Shown: positions 50,717 to 63,215 of the stretch, piece after piece
Layout of the letters: each line of letters begins with the position of its first letter
Numbering within the stretch: the stretch's first letter is position 1
Source: Dermatophagoides farinae
Taxonomy: Eukaryota; Arthropoda; Arachnida; Sarcoptiformes; Pyroglyphidae
NCBI RefSeq assembly: GCF_024713945.1
Contig: NC_134682.1
Location: 806,001-870,000 of the forward strand
Length of the DNA stretch: 64,000 bases
Direction of reading: 5' to 3'
The notes under the pieces: generated by a model
What the model was told of the DNA's origin: nothing
Seen by the model: the letters and a program-made list of their open reading frames with translations, nothing else
Database searches by the model: none
Program-made: the position numbers and the translations under genes

Positions 50717-52033
50717 AACAAATGAAAAAATGAAAAAAAAATGTCCAATGTTGGTCGTCGTTGTTGTTCATTGTTCATTGTTGTTTGATCAATTGATGAT
50801 TACATAATGAAAAAAAAATTCTGCATCTGTTATCACATTCACAAACACAGACAAAAAAAAACGACAAATTTTCATGGTGTCTAAAAATTCTAAAAAAAAA
50901 AATTTTTTTTCTTTTGCCTATCCACATTCTATTCATCATCGATAAATTTTCATCGATATCAATCAAACAATCATTGAACCATTTAAGTAGTAGTTAAATA
51001 TCCAGAATATTATTAATGTGTGTGTGTGTGTGTGTGATGAATATTTTTTTTTTTTTTTTTTTGGTTCATGTTTATTATTTCTTATTTTTTCATCAATAAT
51101 CTGTAACACACACCCACACACACACACACAGAATATTTAAAAAAAAACAGAATAAAAAAACAAACATAAATTAATTTGTAGCAAACGTGTGTGTGTGTGT
51201 GTGTGCGTTTTTTTTTTCGTTTCAAAATTTCGTGTGCACGTGTTAAATTCTTTTTTTCAGATTGAAAACAAACCAAAAAGAAAATTTTTTTTTGCGTGAT
51301 TTTCATCCTAATGTAATATTTGATTACTTTTGTTCAATGTTTTGTTTGCAATGTTGTTCTTTTATCATTATATCGAAAAGAATCAGCTTGTAATTGTGAC
51401 ATTTTTTTTTTTTTTTTTGATTCAGTGAAAAAATAAATTTCCAAAAAAAAAAAAAGAAAAAGAAAAAAATTCCATTTTGTCCAATTAATTGGTGACATGT
51501 TTCCGGTTCCATTTAATTTCCATGAAAATTTTAACAATGCGTACAGGAAATTAAAGGCCAATTAATGGATATCCGGTATGTGGCGCCATCACGAAATTGT
51601 GATTTGAAAAAAAGAACCAAATATTTACATTTCAACGTATAAACTGGGCAAATTTTTTTCTTCTCGAATAGGTTCATTCATACGTTGATTTTATTTTGAT
51701 TTTTCTTGTTTTTTTACATTCGAATAAAAAAAAAAAAAAAAAACATGCTCACCGAGAATTTGTTGTGAATTTTTTTTTCTTTTTGGTGATAAATAATAAA
51801 TTGACAAGTCAATAATCAATCAATCAAATTGTTGCCACCGAAAACGATGATGGTGATGATAATCGCAAATTATTTTGGTGCCAATCATCATCTAAATGAT
51901 TAAACATTTAAACAACAACAACGACACAAAGACATTGCATTCACACACACACACACATCACATTAATTACGGTGTAAATAAATTTTTGTTTCAAGCAAAT
52001 CAAAGTTTTATATATTGATCATATTTGACTTGC
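50717..52033. other. Intergenic region upstream of RAB21
   Basis: Poly-A/T tracts and GT/CA microsatellites (51018-51037, near 51108 and 51188) dominate. No coding feature is recognised. Confidence 0.6.
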
Positions 52034-52944
52034 ATGAAAACGATGGCTATGACAATTTCCAATCAACAATTTAAAATTGTTTTACTTGGTGAAGGTTGTG
52101 TTGGAAAAACATCGTTAGTGTTAAGATATGTTGAGAATAAATTCAGGTAAGATTATCACATCTGGATGAATATTTTTGGATTTTAAATTTAAATTTTACT
52201 CTTAATAAATAGTGAAACGAATCAATCAACATTACAGGCATCATTTTTGACTAAAAATATATTCGTTCAAAATATGCCAATCACGTTGAATATTTGGGAT
52301 ACAGCAGGCCAGGAACGTTTTCATGCTGTTGGTCCATTATATTATCGTGATTCAAATGGTGCTCTACTTGTTTACGATGTAACCGATCCAGATTCATTGG
52401 CCAAGGTTAAAGTTTGGATCAAAGAATTACGTAAAGTTTTAGGAAATGATGTATGTATAGCGATTATTGGTAATAAAATAGATCTTCTATCCGGCTTGGA
52501 ACGTGATCAAATGAATAATGTATTGATCGCTGAAGCTCAAAGCTATGCAACAACAGCCGGTGCTACACATTATTGTACATCAGCCAAAACTAATTATGGA
52601 ATCGATGATGTATTCCTTAATCTAACGAAACGTAAGTTTTAAATTAACTTTTAATTATGTTCATCATTCATTGTGCTCTAATCATTGTGTAATTATTATT
52701 GGTGTATGTATGTCATTATAGAAATGATATCATTCAATCAAACACAACAGCTAAATCCTAGGGCTTTAAATTCAACGGTCACAAGGTAAATTGATTCACA
52801 TAAATTTGATCAATAATTAATAATCAATTGATTTTTTTTTCCAATGAAATGACACTATTTACTATCCTTAGAGGGATTTCGATTGCAGCTGATAATGAAA
52901 TCAATAATCCAAATGATCTACAATCTAAACGTAGATGTTGTTGA
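52034..52944 (+). CDS. RAB21: Ras-related GTPase Rab21
   Basis: Four exons, 52034-52146, 52213-52631, 52722-52785 and 52872-52944, join in phase to 222 aa. All G-motifs are present: GEGCVGKTS, WDTAGQERFH, GNKID and TSAK. TLQASFLTK in the switch I/effector region and LGNDVCIAIIGNKIDL are Rab21-like. The C-terminus KRRCC provides the double-geranylgeranyl prenylation site. Rab21 acts on early endosomes and integrin traffic. ATG 52034 is the first in frame. ATG 52043 has a better start context (A at -3, G at +4) and may be the true start, shortening the protein by three residues. Candidate poly-A signals lie near 53318 and 53326. Confidence 0.95.
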
Positions 52945-54021
52945 AATTGAAAACAAAAGAATTGCTGGCCCAAATATTTTCGTTTTTTTTTCTTTGGGTC
53001 AACACACTAAGTCAACATTATCATCATCATCATCATTATCATCACTCATCCCATAATATTCATCAAATAGTCTTCAATTTGTTTATTTTTTATCGAGAAA
53101 CAATAATAAATACCCAGACAACAACAACAACAACAACAACTCAAACACCAAATTTTCACCCATCAAATTTCATTCTAACGAAAAAAAAGAAGAAGAAAAA
53201 TTTTTGTTCAAACAATTTTGTGATATTTTACTTCTTTTAATTTTTTCTAGTTTTTAATCTTTTCAATTTTAATTATTATTATTATTAAATATATTAAAAA
53301 TGATGATTTTCAGGAAAAATAAAAAAATAAAATTCAAAAGGCTAAAATAAGCATGCGCAAAAATTCTATTCATTCATTCATTCATCCATCATTTGTTGCC
53401 TCATTGTATTTATTATTATTTGTTGTTGTTGTTGTTAATGATGTCGTTGATTTAATGGCCGCGTATTGGCCATGGATATATTTGTATCGTGTGTGTATGT
53501 ATGTATCGCGTATAAAATTTCAACTACAACGATGATATCTTTTTTTTTAATGATCATCATCATCATGATGATGATGACAATTTTGAATGATTTCCCAACA
53601 TTATAAAACAGTATAATAAATCAATTTTTGTTTTTTTTTTGGACCATGATCGTTGTTGTTTTTGTTGTTGCTACTACTACTACTACTACGTTTGCTTAGA
53701 TGAAAGATGAGAAATCTAAATCTAAACATCCATTATTATTATTGTTGTTGTTGTTGTTGTTTTATCATTTATGAAATTCATCGCAATCATTGACCGATTC
53801 AAGAATAATCCTCATCAATTGTTGTGTTTTCAATTGAAATCACAGATAATGATGTTCAATTCATTCCATTTTTTTATTCATTGTGAATATTAATCATTAT
53901 CAATTTCATTGTTAAACCAACCACCAGCTACAATCAACAAGTCGTAAATTATATTATATATTCATTGCCATTGAGCTTGACATAAATTTGAACCATCAAA
54001 AATAAAAAAAAACGACCAATA
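52945..54021. other. RAB21 3' region and Tuba-homolog promoter region
   Basis: It contains CAT and CAA runs, poly-A signals AATAAA at 53318-53323 and 53326-53331, and a 24-bp CAT/ATG palindrome at 53554-53577. No gene is seen. Confidence 0.6.
53554..53577. repeat. CAT/ATG microsatellite palindrome
   Basis: CAT units turn into ATG units around a central CATG, a 24-bp perfect palindrome like the one at 4735-4760. Confidence 0.85.
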
Positions 54022-57000
54022 ATGTCTGATCATCATGATACTAAATGTTTATTGACTATTCACAAATCATTCACCGGTCAATATGATGATGAACTTTCCA
54101 TTGAACATGGACAGATTGCACAATTAATTAGAAAATTGGATAAATACTGGTATGAAGTTTATATGGAAGACCGTATTGGAAAGATTCCAATCGATTGTTG
54201 TCATGAAATACGTGATGATTTATTGGATAATTTACGCATATCTCTTGAAATGAATCAAGTTGTTTTTATAGCCAAACATGATTTCATTAATCAATGTGAA
54301 GATGGTGATTTAAAATTTGCTCGTTTTGAATTAATAATCGGTATGATGATCGTATTTACTATTTGATTGATTATTAATTCAAATTTTTTTTTCATTACAG
54401 GTTTTCATCCCATCGATAATGATTGGTGGAACGGTACTCGTCTAAGTTCCGTACAACGCCTTGATAATCATTTGATTGTCGATGATGCTAATTGTGGTAT
54501 ATTTCCATTAACTTTTGTTTGGAAATTACGAAACGATCTGCTTCCCGATTTCATATTTGATCCACGTGGAATTCGAGTGAAAAATTTCACCAGTAAACAT
54601 TCTATCGATGATAATATTGACAATACTACTGAGAAGCAAAAAATATTGCCCAATGAATCATTACAACCAGAACAAAATAACAACAATGTCGTTAATACCA
54701 CAAAGAATAAATATCTATTCTATGTCAAAGTAATCAAAACAATGGAAGCACAACTTGATCAAGAAATCGATTTACCTGAATTGGATGAAATATTGGGCGT
54801 AATTAAAGAAAATGATAAACTTTATTATGAAGGTGAATCATTGTCAAGAAAAATTTGTGGGAATTTTTCCAAAAAATTTTGTTGTCAAAACTGACGTTTC
54901 GAATGATTTAATTGAGAACTTGACGCATAATAATCAACTTTCCAATCCCGATTCTAGCTGTGATATTCATCAAGATTCTGATAATTCTTCAATAGGAAGA
55001 TCACCAGTGCCGCCATCGTTCAGTCCTCCTCCACCACCGGACATTTTGGATATCTTGAGTAAGTTGAACGTAATTTTACTGTCTAATGACATTTGACATT
55101 TATTTTTTTCTTTGACCTAATAAAGATTATAAGAGCGAAAAATTATATGCAAATATTGAATCTAATAATAAAATGGATTCCGATAAAAATTTGCAAAAAC
55201 AACAGTCAGGATATCAAGATTTGCCGCCTTCATATGAAGCAGCTATGAGTGCCGTTTCCGCTTCACATTCACAACCTGTTGCATATGGTTATGCTAATTA
55301 TATGTTCAATGAAATGGAACCTTATGGCAGAGCATTGTATGATTTTGATGCACAAGATGATTCAGAGCTAAGTCTTCGCCAAGATCAAATTGTACGATTG
55401 ATTCGTTACTATGATCAGGATTGGATGGAAGGAGAAATTAATGGCCATATCGGATTCTTTCCTCGTAGTTACATATCAGTTATTGTCGATTGTAAAGAAC
55501 AAAACGATAATTCAGCCCCACAAGTCACGTCGAAGCAAAATGATCCCACTCAGAATCAAGTGGAAGCTATCGATTTTCCTTCAAATTCTATTGCGAAAAT
55601 TCTTTATGATTTTGATGGAGAAATGGAACAAGACCTAAAAGTTCGTGCCGGTGATATTATAACCATGTTGAGACGTTTTACCACTACAGATTGGATTGAA
55701 GCAAAAGATTCATCTGGTAATGTAGGTTTTGTTCATATGAATTTATGTCAACCATTCCATTCTGGTCAATCTACATCGAATGAATCAGCAGCAGCGGCAA
55801 CAACAACAACAACAAGCACACCACAAACATTAAATCTTTATCCAAAAATTGATGATGAAAAACTCAAAGATAAACAGTCTAGTTCTATTCTTGAACCTGG
55901 ACAAGTTGCGCAGGCTAAACCACATCGTCGTGCACCAATCGCACCACGTCGTACTGACGTTTTTCCAACATTCAATCAATTTCTGATTCAAGAAAAACAA
56001 GAACATTATCAATTCGATTTGGATGGTAATGAAGCGTCATTAGAAACGGAAACAAATGATGCAAATTCCAAAGTTAAAAATCAAAAACAAAATCAGGTAA
56101 TTCATTTATCAATCGCTAAATCACTTATTAATTCTGTTTAATCCACATTTAGCGTGAATGCGTAATTACCGAGCTTTTACAAACGGAAAAAGATTATTGC
56201 CATGCATTGAAAATTTGCCACGATGTGTTCAATTTCGAGTGTATATGAAGCAGAAAAAGTGAACGTAGATGTCGAACGATTATTGTATAATATGAAAAGC
56301 ATAATCGATGTTTCAAAACATTTGATAAAATCATTGGAAAATTATGCTCATAATCGTGCATACGTTGATCAAAGGGTTGGCATTTGTTTTTTGGATTTAA
56401 AATTCAAAATTAATGAAAGCTATACCCAGTATTGTCGTAATCATGATTCAGTTCATTCGCTATTGAAATTCTATGAAGGTTAGTGGGGTTACAATCCAGC
56501 AATTTACAAGATTTGATAAACTTTTTATTTATTTGAACATAGGAAATTCTATTTCCCAGAGTTATGTGAAAAATTGTCTTGGCCGTATTCAGAATCAAAC
56601 CAATTGTTTTGATTTATCTTCTATTTGGATCAAACCGGTGCAACGTATATTGAAATATCCATTATTGTTGAATGAATTGATAAAATTCACTGAAGAAGAT
56701 CATGTTGATTATGAACCATTGAAGATGGCCTGTCAGATGATCACCGATATTGCTACACGTATAAATGAACACAAACGACGACAAGATTTAATACAAAAAT
56801 ATTGTCGTGCAAAAGATCCAACATTGGCTGAGAAATTGAAAAATCTTTCAATGCATTCAGTGTGGAAAAAAAGTTCACGATTCAAATATCGATTTCTTTC
56901 AGCGTTACCGTTTTCATCCGGTACCAAAGACAAAGATTATGATGCTGCTTTGCATTCATTTCAAGAAGTGGATAAAATTATTCGTTCATTTCTCAAAGAT

Positions 57001-58524
57001 ATGAAAGAATATATGGATGTCATGGACAAATACAATATCGAATTATTATCCACAATGGAAACCATTGTTGAATATTGTGATTTTAAACGTCATCCTCGTT
57101 TTAATATTGAACAAATTCGTGAAAAATATCTTCTCATGTATCATGATCAATTTAAAATCTACAAAAAAGGCATAGAATCTAAGGTTATTAAACCATTGAA
57201 CATATTGTTGCAAAAATTTGCTAGCCCCATACGATTAATTAGTAAACGTGATGATAAACGTGTCGATTATGAGGCTAGTTTGAAATCATCGAAAAGTAAT
57301 GCTGAAAATACAAATTTATTGAAAAATACTTTTGAAGCCTTGAATCAACAATTGATTGATGAATTGCCTATGCTTGCCGATACTTCTTTACAAATTCTGA
57401 TCAATTGTATACAAGCATTCCTATCGGAACATAAACGTTTTGTTGGTTTGATGGCCAAACATCAATTAGAGTTGCATGAATTGCCCATAGTGAACAATAC
57501 ATCTTTTGAATTCTTTTCGGATATTGATGAAACATTTCGCGTTAAATATAATCTCAATTTTATACAAATGTTGAGAGAATTTTCATTATTACATACGAGC
57601 AGCTTCCAAGAATCATCTACATCCACATTATCATCATCATCATCATCATCATTGACAGCATTCACTCGATTTGGTTCGAAACGTAATAGTAATACATGGA
57701 AAAATACTTTACCAATAAATAAAACATATCAGCCCGATACTAATCAATCGCAACAACAAAAACCTAGGAAATCATCAATTACGAATCAAACACAACAACA
57801 AGAATCTGATCGTCAAATACTCCAAAATAAATATGATTCACAACATTTATTCACGGTTATTAAAAATTATGAACCATGCGATATCCTTGAAATTGGTGTC
57901 CAACAAGGTGATTTGATTGGTGTGATCAAATACAAAGAGCCTACTGGTAGTGAAAATCGTTGGTACATTGATCGTGGATTCATTCAAGGTTTTGTTCCAA
58001 GAAATTTATTAAAATCATATCGGCCATTTCCAATGGATAGCCAAAAACAACAATGGCAACAACAAGAATCATCATCATCAAATCGTTATGATCAAGTTGC
58101 CGAAGATTCGATATCGATTCCAGATCCTATTGAACCACAACGTTATTATTCAACAGTTCCAATAGAAGAAACAATTGAAAGTGATCAATCATCATCATCA
58201 TGTTTATTATTATCATTAGAAGAAATTGATTCGAATAAAAATATGGAATTATCAGAATTTGATCCATTGATGGCAAAACAAGTGTCAACATCATCAAGTA
58301 AAGATGAATTTCATAATAAAAAACCGTCTGATGATGTTGATGATGATGATTATTATATAGCTGCATATCCATTCAAAGCAGCCGGACCTAATCAAATATC
58401 AATGAATTTTGGCCAAAAAGTTTTTGTACATTGTAAACATGATACCAGTGGTAATTCTGATTGGTGGCTAGTTGGCCATTCAAATCAAAAAGGTTATGTA
58501 CCTGGAAATTATTTGAAAAAATGA
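54022..58524 (+). CDS. DNMBP: Tuba/DNMBP-type Rho guanine-nucleotide exchange factor (two frameshifts)
   Basis: Five exons: 54022-54340, 54401-55058, 55126-56096, 56153-56478 and 56543-58524. With two one-base frameshifts bridged, the product is about 1,417 aa. Domains in order: SH3 repeats 1-3 (about 8-64, 79-165, 235-300), a Pro-rich linker, LPPSYEAAM (PPxY), SH3-4 (about 390-450, ALYDFDAQ), SH3-5 (about 478-538), DH/RhoGEF (about 650-850, ITELLQTEKDY and WIKPVQRILKYPLLL), BAR (about 880-1100), then SH3-6 and SH3-7 at the C-terminus. SH3-DH-BAR-SH3-SH3 is diagnostic of Tuba, a Cdc42 GEF linking dynamin and actin regulators at the membrane. Vertebrate Tuba has four N-terminal SH3 domains; five are seen here. 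Frame breaks lie at the A-run 54849-54853 and near 56233-56240, each needing one base skipped. They are more likely sequence errors than decay. Poly-A signal at 58567-58572. Confidence 0.88.
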
Positions 58525-59112
58525 ATGAATGAATGAACGTTTTTAACGGTAATTTTTTTATGGGTGAATAAAAATCATTTTTATTTTTTTTTTATAAATA
58601 CAATTTCAATTGAAAACCCGTGTGAAAAAAAAAATAAAATTGTGCTAGCCATTGGCTTTTCATTTTGAATCATCGCACCAACACTCATACACATACACAC
58701 GTTTATTCGAGAGAGAAAGGAAGAAAAAAGACAAAAAAAATCCATCAAAGTTATTTATAAATATGATATTTTATACAACAACAACAATATCGATGAATGA
58801 ATGAAAAGTGTGTAAAGACAAACGAGAAAAAAAATTGTCCAATAATCCAATTTTTTAGAAAAAGATTTCGAAAATTTGTGAGAAATAATGGTAAAGTATA
58901 TATATATATCGTATATTTACAATCAATGTATTCAATATATTGTCATATGTGTGTGTGTGTGTGTGTTGACATCCTCGTTCAATAAAAATACAATCAAGTC
59001 ATGAATGTTGTTTTTTGTTGTTGTTGTTGCTGCTGTTTGATGTGGTTGTGGCAACGCGAGAAAAAAAAAGAGAACAATGAATGTGTGTGAGAATAACAAT
59101 TTTTTTTTGTCA
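58525..59112. other. 3' spacer between the converging Tuba homolog and Ral
   Basis: It holds AATAAA at 58567-58572 (43 bp after the upstream stop), a GT repeat near 58947-58965 and a GTT run near 59017. The Ral poly-A signal on the minus strand is not clear. Confidence 0.55.
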
Positions 59113-62100
59113 TCAAAAACACAAACAACATGTCGATTGTTCTTCCTGTACGGTGTTGTTGTTGCCACCTTTAGCCATTTGAATGCCGGCCAATTTTCTT
59201 TGATGAATATCTCTTAGTAATGCGAAAAATACCTAATATTTTGATTCACATAAGTAAATCGTGAGAAAAAGATGATATTGAATTAGAAATCAGAGTATTA
59301 ATATGAATTATTCGGTTTTTTTTGTTTTTGCCCTTTTTTGTAAGTAACACAATTCGATTGATTTAGATTTAGATCAAAAAAAAAAAAAAAACAAAAAGAA
59401 AAGAAAAACATAATCTGGCAATCATACCTCTTGTACATTGAATTTGGTTTTGGCTGATGTCTGATACAATGGCACATTCCATGAATTGGCCAGCTCTTGT
59501 GCTTTATCCATACTGACACGATGTTGATTTTGATCGAGATCAAATTTATTTGCCACCAAAATGAATGGTACTTTATCATCATTTTTTACTCGTAAAATTT
59601 GTTCACTAAATGTATAATAATTAAAGTTCAATTAAATAAATATAAAATATTTGATTGATTGCCATCCATTTATTCATCCATTACAATGATTAACTTACCG
59701 AAATTCATGTATAGCATCAAAGCTTTCCATTTCGGATATTGAAAATACACAAAGAAAACCTTCACCAGAACGAAAATAATTATCTCTTATTGCGGCATAA
59801 TCTTCTTGGCCAGCCGTATCCAATATATCTATATGTATCTCATCGTCATCCAATTGTACTTTTTTTCTATACGAATCAGCTTTAGTTGGTTCATAATCTT
59901 CAACAAACTATAATAAATCAAGGAGAAAGAAAAAAAAATTGCATTTAGATCATTATTGAATCTCTGAAATAAGAAACAGGAAAAAAAAATTCAAAACAAA
60001 ACTAGTCATGGCATCATAGCACCAAAAAAAAAAATGTAAAAGATAATTGGACATTTCCTTTTGTCTTTTTTTTTCGTCTCTGTATATAAGATGTAATGTG
60101 TGCGTATTCACTTTTTTTTGTCTTGTCATATATCGGTCAATAATCATATGATGATAATAAAAGTAAATTATTCATCATTGAAAATTGCACTATAGCCCCA
60201 TTATTGTTGTATGGACATTGCCAAAATGGAATTTTTTGTTTTGTTTTGTTTTGTTTCCACATTGTGACTCCCTTTTTTCTTGCTCGTTTCGTTTGTTCAC
60301 ATAAACCATTGATTTCATTTCATTTTTTTTTTCTTTCATCAAAGATTTAAATCGAATATAAAAAGGCCAAAAGAAATAAAAAAAAAATACATGGTGCTAC
60401 AGCCAAAAATCAAGGACATTATTTTATGTTATTATTATATATATACGATGATGATTATGTCCTCGAACATTTCCGTTGAATTTGAAGAATTTTCCACTGA
60501 ATACACTATCTATCTATATATATATTAATATTATCATTTGAAAATTTCAAACATAAAAAATCTTTATGATGATGACAATGAAGTAATAGGAATAAAAAAA
60601 ATGTAGGACACCTACACATCATGTTGTTGTTGTTGTTTGAAAAATAAAAATAGAATTCATAATTCATTATTCTAGCCATCCAGATATAATTAACCATTTG
60701 GTATTATCAACAAGTGGATCATCAAGGGATGATGATGATGACGATGTTTCACTCATTTGTTGTTCTCATTTTCACATTGGCCCTGTGTATTAAATATATG
60801 ACCGACTTGACTATTGTTGTATGTGTATGCGTATGTGTACGGTGATTACTTTTCTTTGTGAACTTTAGAACAACAACAACAATAACAACAACTCTCATCA
60901 AATCCAGATATTAAATACAAATGTGTATTGTATATTTCATTAAAGAAAAAAGAAAAGAAAAAATTTTTAGAATTTGAACCATAGATGATGATAATACAAC
61001 TGACGATTATCAGTATTACGAACTTAGGATGCTAAGAAAAAGGTAAACAGTTATATTATAAACAGCCAAAATGTATTATCAACATCAACATTTTAAAAAA
61101 AACCAGGAAATCTAAAAATGAATAGAACCGGTTTTTATTTACCATCATCATTCAGGGTTCGGTAACACACACACACATACACACATATATATAAATCATC
61201 AATTTGGTCAAGTATATCAACAAGTCTTTATTTCAAATCACATCATATTATCATCATCATCATCAGATTGTTTATTCATTTCATTGGAATAATAAATTCA
61301 AAATCTTTTGGTCATTTCTTCACTGTTGTTGTTGTTGTTGTTGATATTGGATTCAAACAACAAATAACAACAACAACAACAATAAACGTGAACAAACAAC
61401 CTACAAGTCTATTCTTTTTGTTTTGCATTGTTTTTTTTATTCTCAAGCCACAAAAAGTTATTTAGTTTCTTTTCCTTATGTTTTTTTCTTCGATGATGAT
61501 GATGATGATCCATTGTAATTTACATATCATCATAATATGATTGTTTAATACACAGATACAGATATATAGAGCGATGTGTGTATGCTGATATCCAATAATA
61601 ATGTTTCTGGAATTGAATCAAAAATTTTTGATTCAATTCATAGGTAAATAATAATAATGATGCATGAAAATCCATAGGAAAAAAATTGTTCAAAGTTCAC
61701 ACAAAAAAAGAATGTTGATATTACATAATGATGTACATACGCCATTTGCAAATTGGTTTTATTGCTGTTGCTACGTAAAAAAAAAACTTTGAAAGAAAAT
61801 TCAAATCTCATTTATTGTTGTTGTTGTTGCTGTTATTGGTTATGGATCATTTAAGTTTTCAACCATGAAATGCATAATCTTTATTTTTTCGTTTTTGATT
61901 AAGATATTAAGACATTATCATCATTTCGCCACAATTCAAAAAAAAAAAAAAAAAAATCTGTGGTGCGTGTGTATGAAAATCAGACAAATCGATAATTTTT
62001 TTTTTTTTGCTATGCAAGGTAAAAGAAGAAAAATTCAGAAAAGCCATTTTTTTCGAGAACAATAATGTTCCAAAATGTATTTTTTTTTTCATTCACAAAA

Positions 62101-63215
62101 TCCAACAAATCACAAAAACTTTTTACTTCTCATGTGACAGACACACACACACATACAGTTTCAAAAATATCACATCATCATTATCATTATATGTCAATTT
62201 AGTCGAATGACATACAATCAAATCTCATCATCATCATCATGATAATTGTCCCCATTATTTGACATTAGTAGTACTAGTAGTAGTAGTAGTAGTAGTAAAA
62301 GTATTCGTTTGAAACAATTAGGATTTTCATTCATTCATTCAATCGATTCAAAACCTTTTCATTCAATTCTTTTTTGTTTGTTCTGATTTGTTGTTGTCTA
62401 GGACTTGGTTTCACCATTGTTGTTCACTACTAATAATGATGATGATGATGATGATAATCACGATCATAAACTTTTCATTTGAAATGTGAACAGCAAAAAA
62501 AATGGGAATGATGATGATGATTAGTTGATCATGACATAATCATTAACGAATCTTAAAAAGAAAAAGATCCATATATTCACATAAGGAGCTCATTTTGTGT
62601 GCGATTAATGATTGATTAAATAACTATGAAAAAACCAAAATACAAATAACAGAAGTTACAAATAAAAAAAATTGTTCATCTATAAATGGTCAACATATCT
62701 ATAACCAGATTATTTTCATCATCATCAGATCATTATCAATCATTCATCGAACACAACACTGACAATTTATGTTGGTTGTAAACACACAAACGTGACCACC
62801 CTATCATGTGTGTGTGTGTAACACCGAAAGCTATAGCCAAAAAAAAAAAAAAAAAAATTATTGAAATCTCTTCTTACCTCATCATACATAAATTGTAATG
62901 TTAATGCTGATTTACCGACACCACCGGATCCAACCATAATAACTTTATGTACAGGTATTGGTTGCTGTGTTTGAACAATCGCCGTTGATGATTGATTTGT
63001 ATTCACTGGATGTACAGTGGATGATGATTTCATTGGATTATCATCTTTTGTGAATGTTCTATAAAAAAAACAAACCGAATTAATTTATTGATGATTTCAT
63101 TCAATCAATCAAAAAAAACAAAACAAACATACCTAATGGCGAATGCTCGACATCGTTCATACAATGAACGAGCTGTTTCAACACTTTGATCATAAAATTT
63201 ACGTACGTTTTCCAT
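59113..63215 (-). CDS. RAL: Ral GTPase with N-terminal extension
   Basis: Five minus-strand exons, 63215-63133, 63058-62878, 59907-59699, 59605-59428 and 59232-59113, join in phase to 256 aa. The G domain starts at [14 protein letters not shown] (P-loop 71-78). The effector segment [14 protein letters not shown] is Ral-specific. DTAGQED is at 118, NKFD at 177-180 (NKCD in many relatives) and TSAK at 207. The C-terminus CCLCF offers a CaaX box with Phe, suggesting geranylgeranylation. Ral directs exocyst-dependent secretion and endocytosis. The protein is about 50 residues longer than typical Ral because exon 1 and early exon 2 encode [19 protein letters not shown] and a Ser/Thr/Gln linker. 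An internal Met37 would give a near-standard length. Intron 2 is 2,970 bp. Confidence 0.94.
60667..60756 (-). other. Small ORF in Ral intron 2, doubtful
   Basis: Minus-strand ATG at 60756 in a favourable AACAAATGA context opens 29 codons beginning [18 protein letters not shown] and ending SGWLE before TAA. A GT (TGGTTA) after codon 20 could be a splice donor. It lacks the Ral P-loop, so it is not an alternative Ral start. No partner exon was identified. Confidence 0.15.
62266..62296. repeat. TAG trinucleotide microsatellite
   Basis: About ten TAG/AGT units with one interruption (TACTAG). Confidence 0.85.

Larger units (their letters stand above)
59908..62877. other. 2,970-bp second intron of Ral
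   Basis: The only large intron of the gene. It contains microsatellites (CA near 61165, GTT near 61325, TAG 62266-62296) and poly-A/T tracts. A 29-codon minus-strand ORF (60667-60756) is the only coding-like item. The intron splits the G domain between the P-loop exon and the effector exon. Confidence 0.8.

Noticed and set aside
54799-54832. 34-bp GT-AG micro-intron explaining the first Tuba frame break
   Set aside because: It would restore frame but removes residues VIKENDKLYYE that fit the SH3 fold, and it is far shorter than any other intron in the window.
56220-56250. Micro-intron explaining the second Tuba frame break
   Set aside because: No GT-AG pair with length 1 mod 3 exists here except a 13-bp one, which is not spliceable.
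54022-58524. Calling the Tuba homolog a pseudogene
   Set aside because: Only two one-base changes occur in about 4.25 kb of otherwise intact, well-conserved coding sequence with good splice sites. Sequencing or assembly error is simpler.
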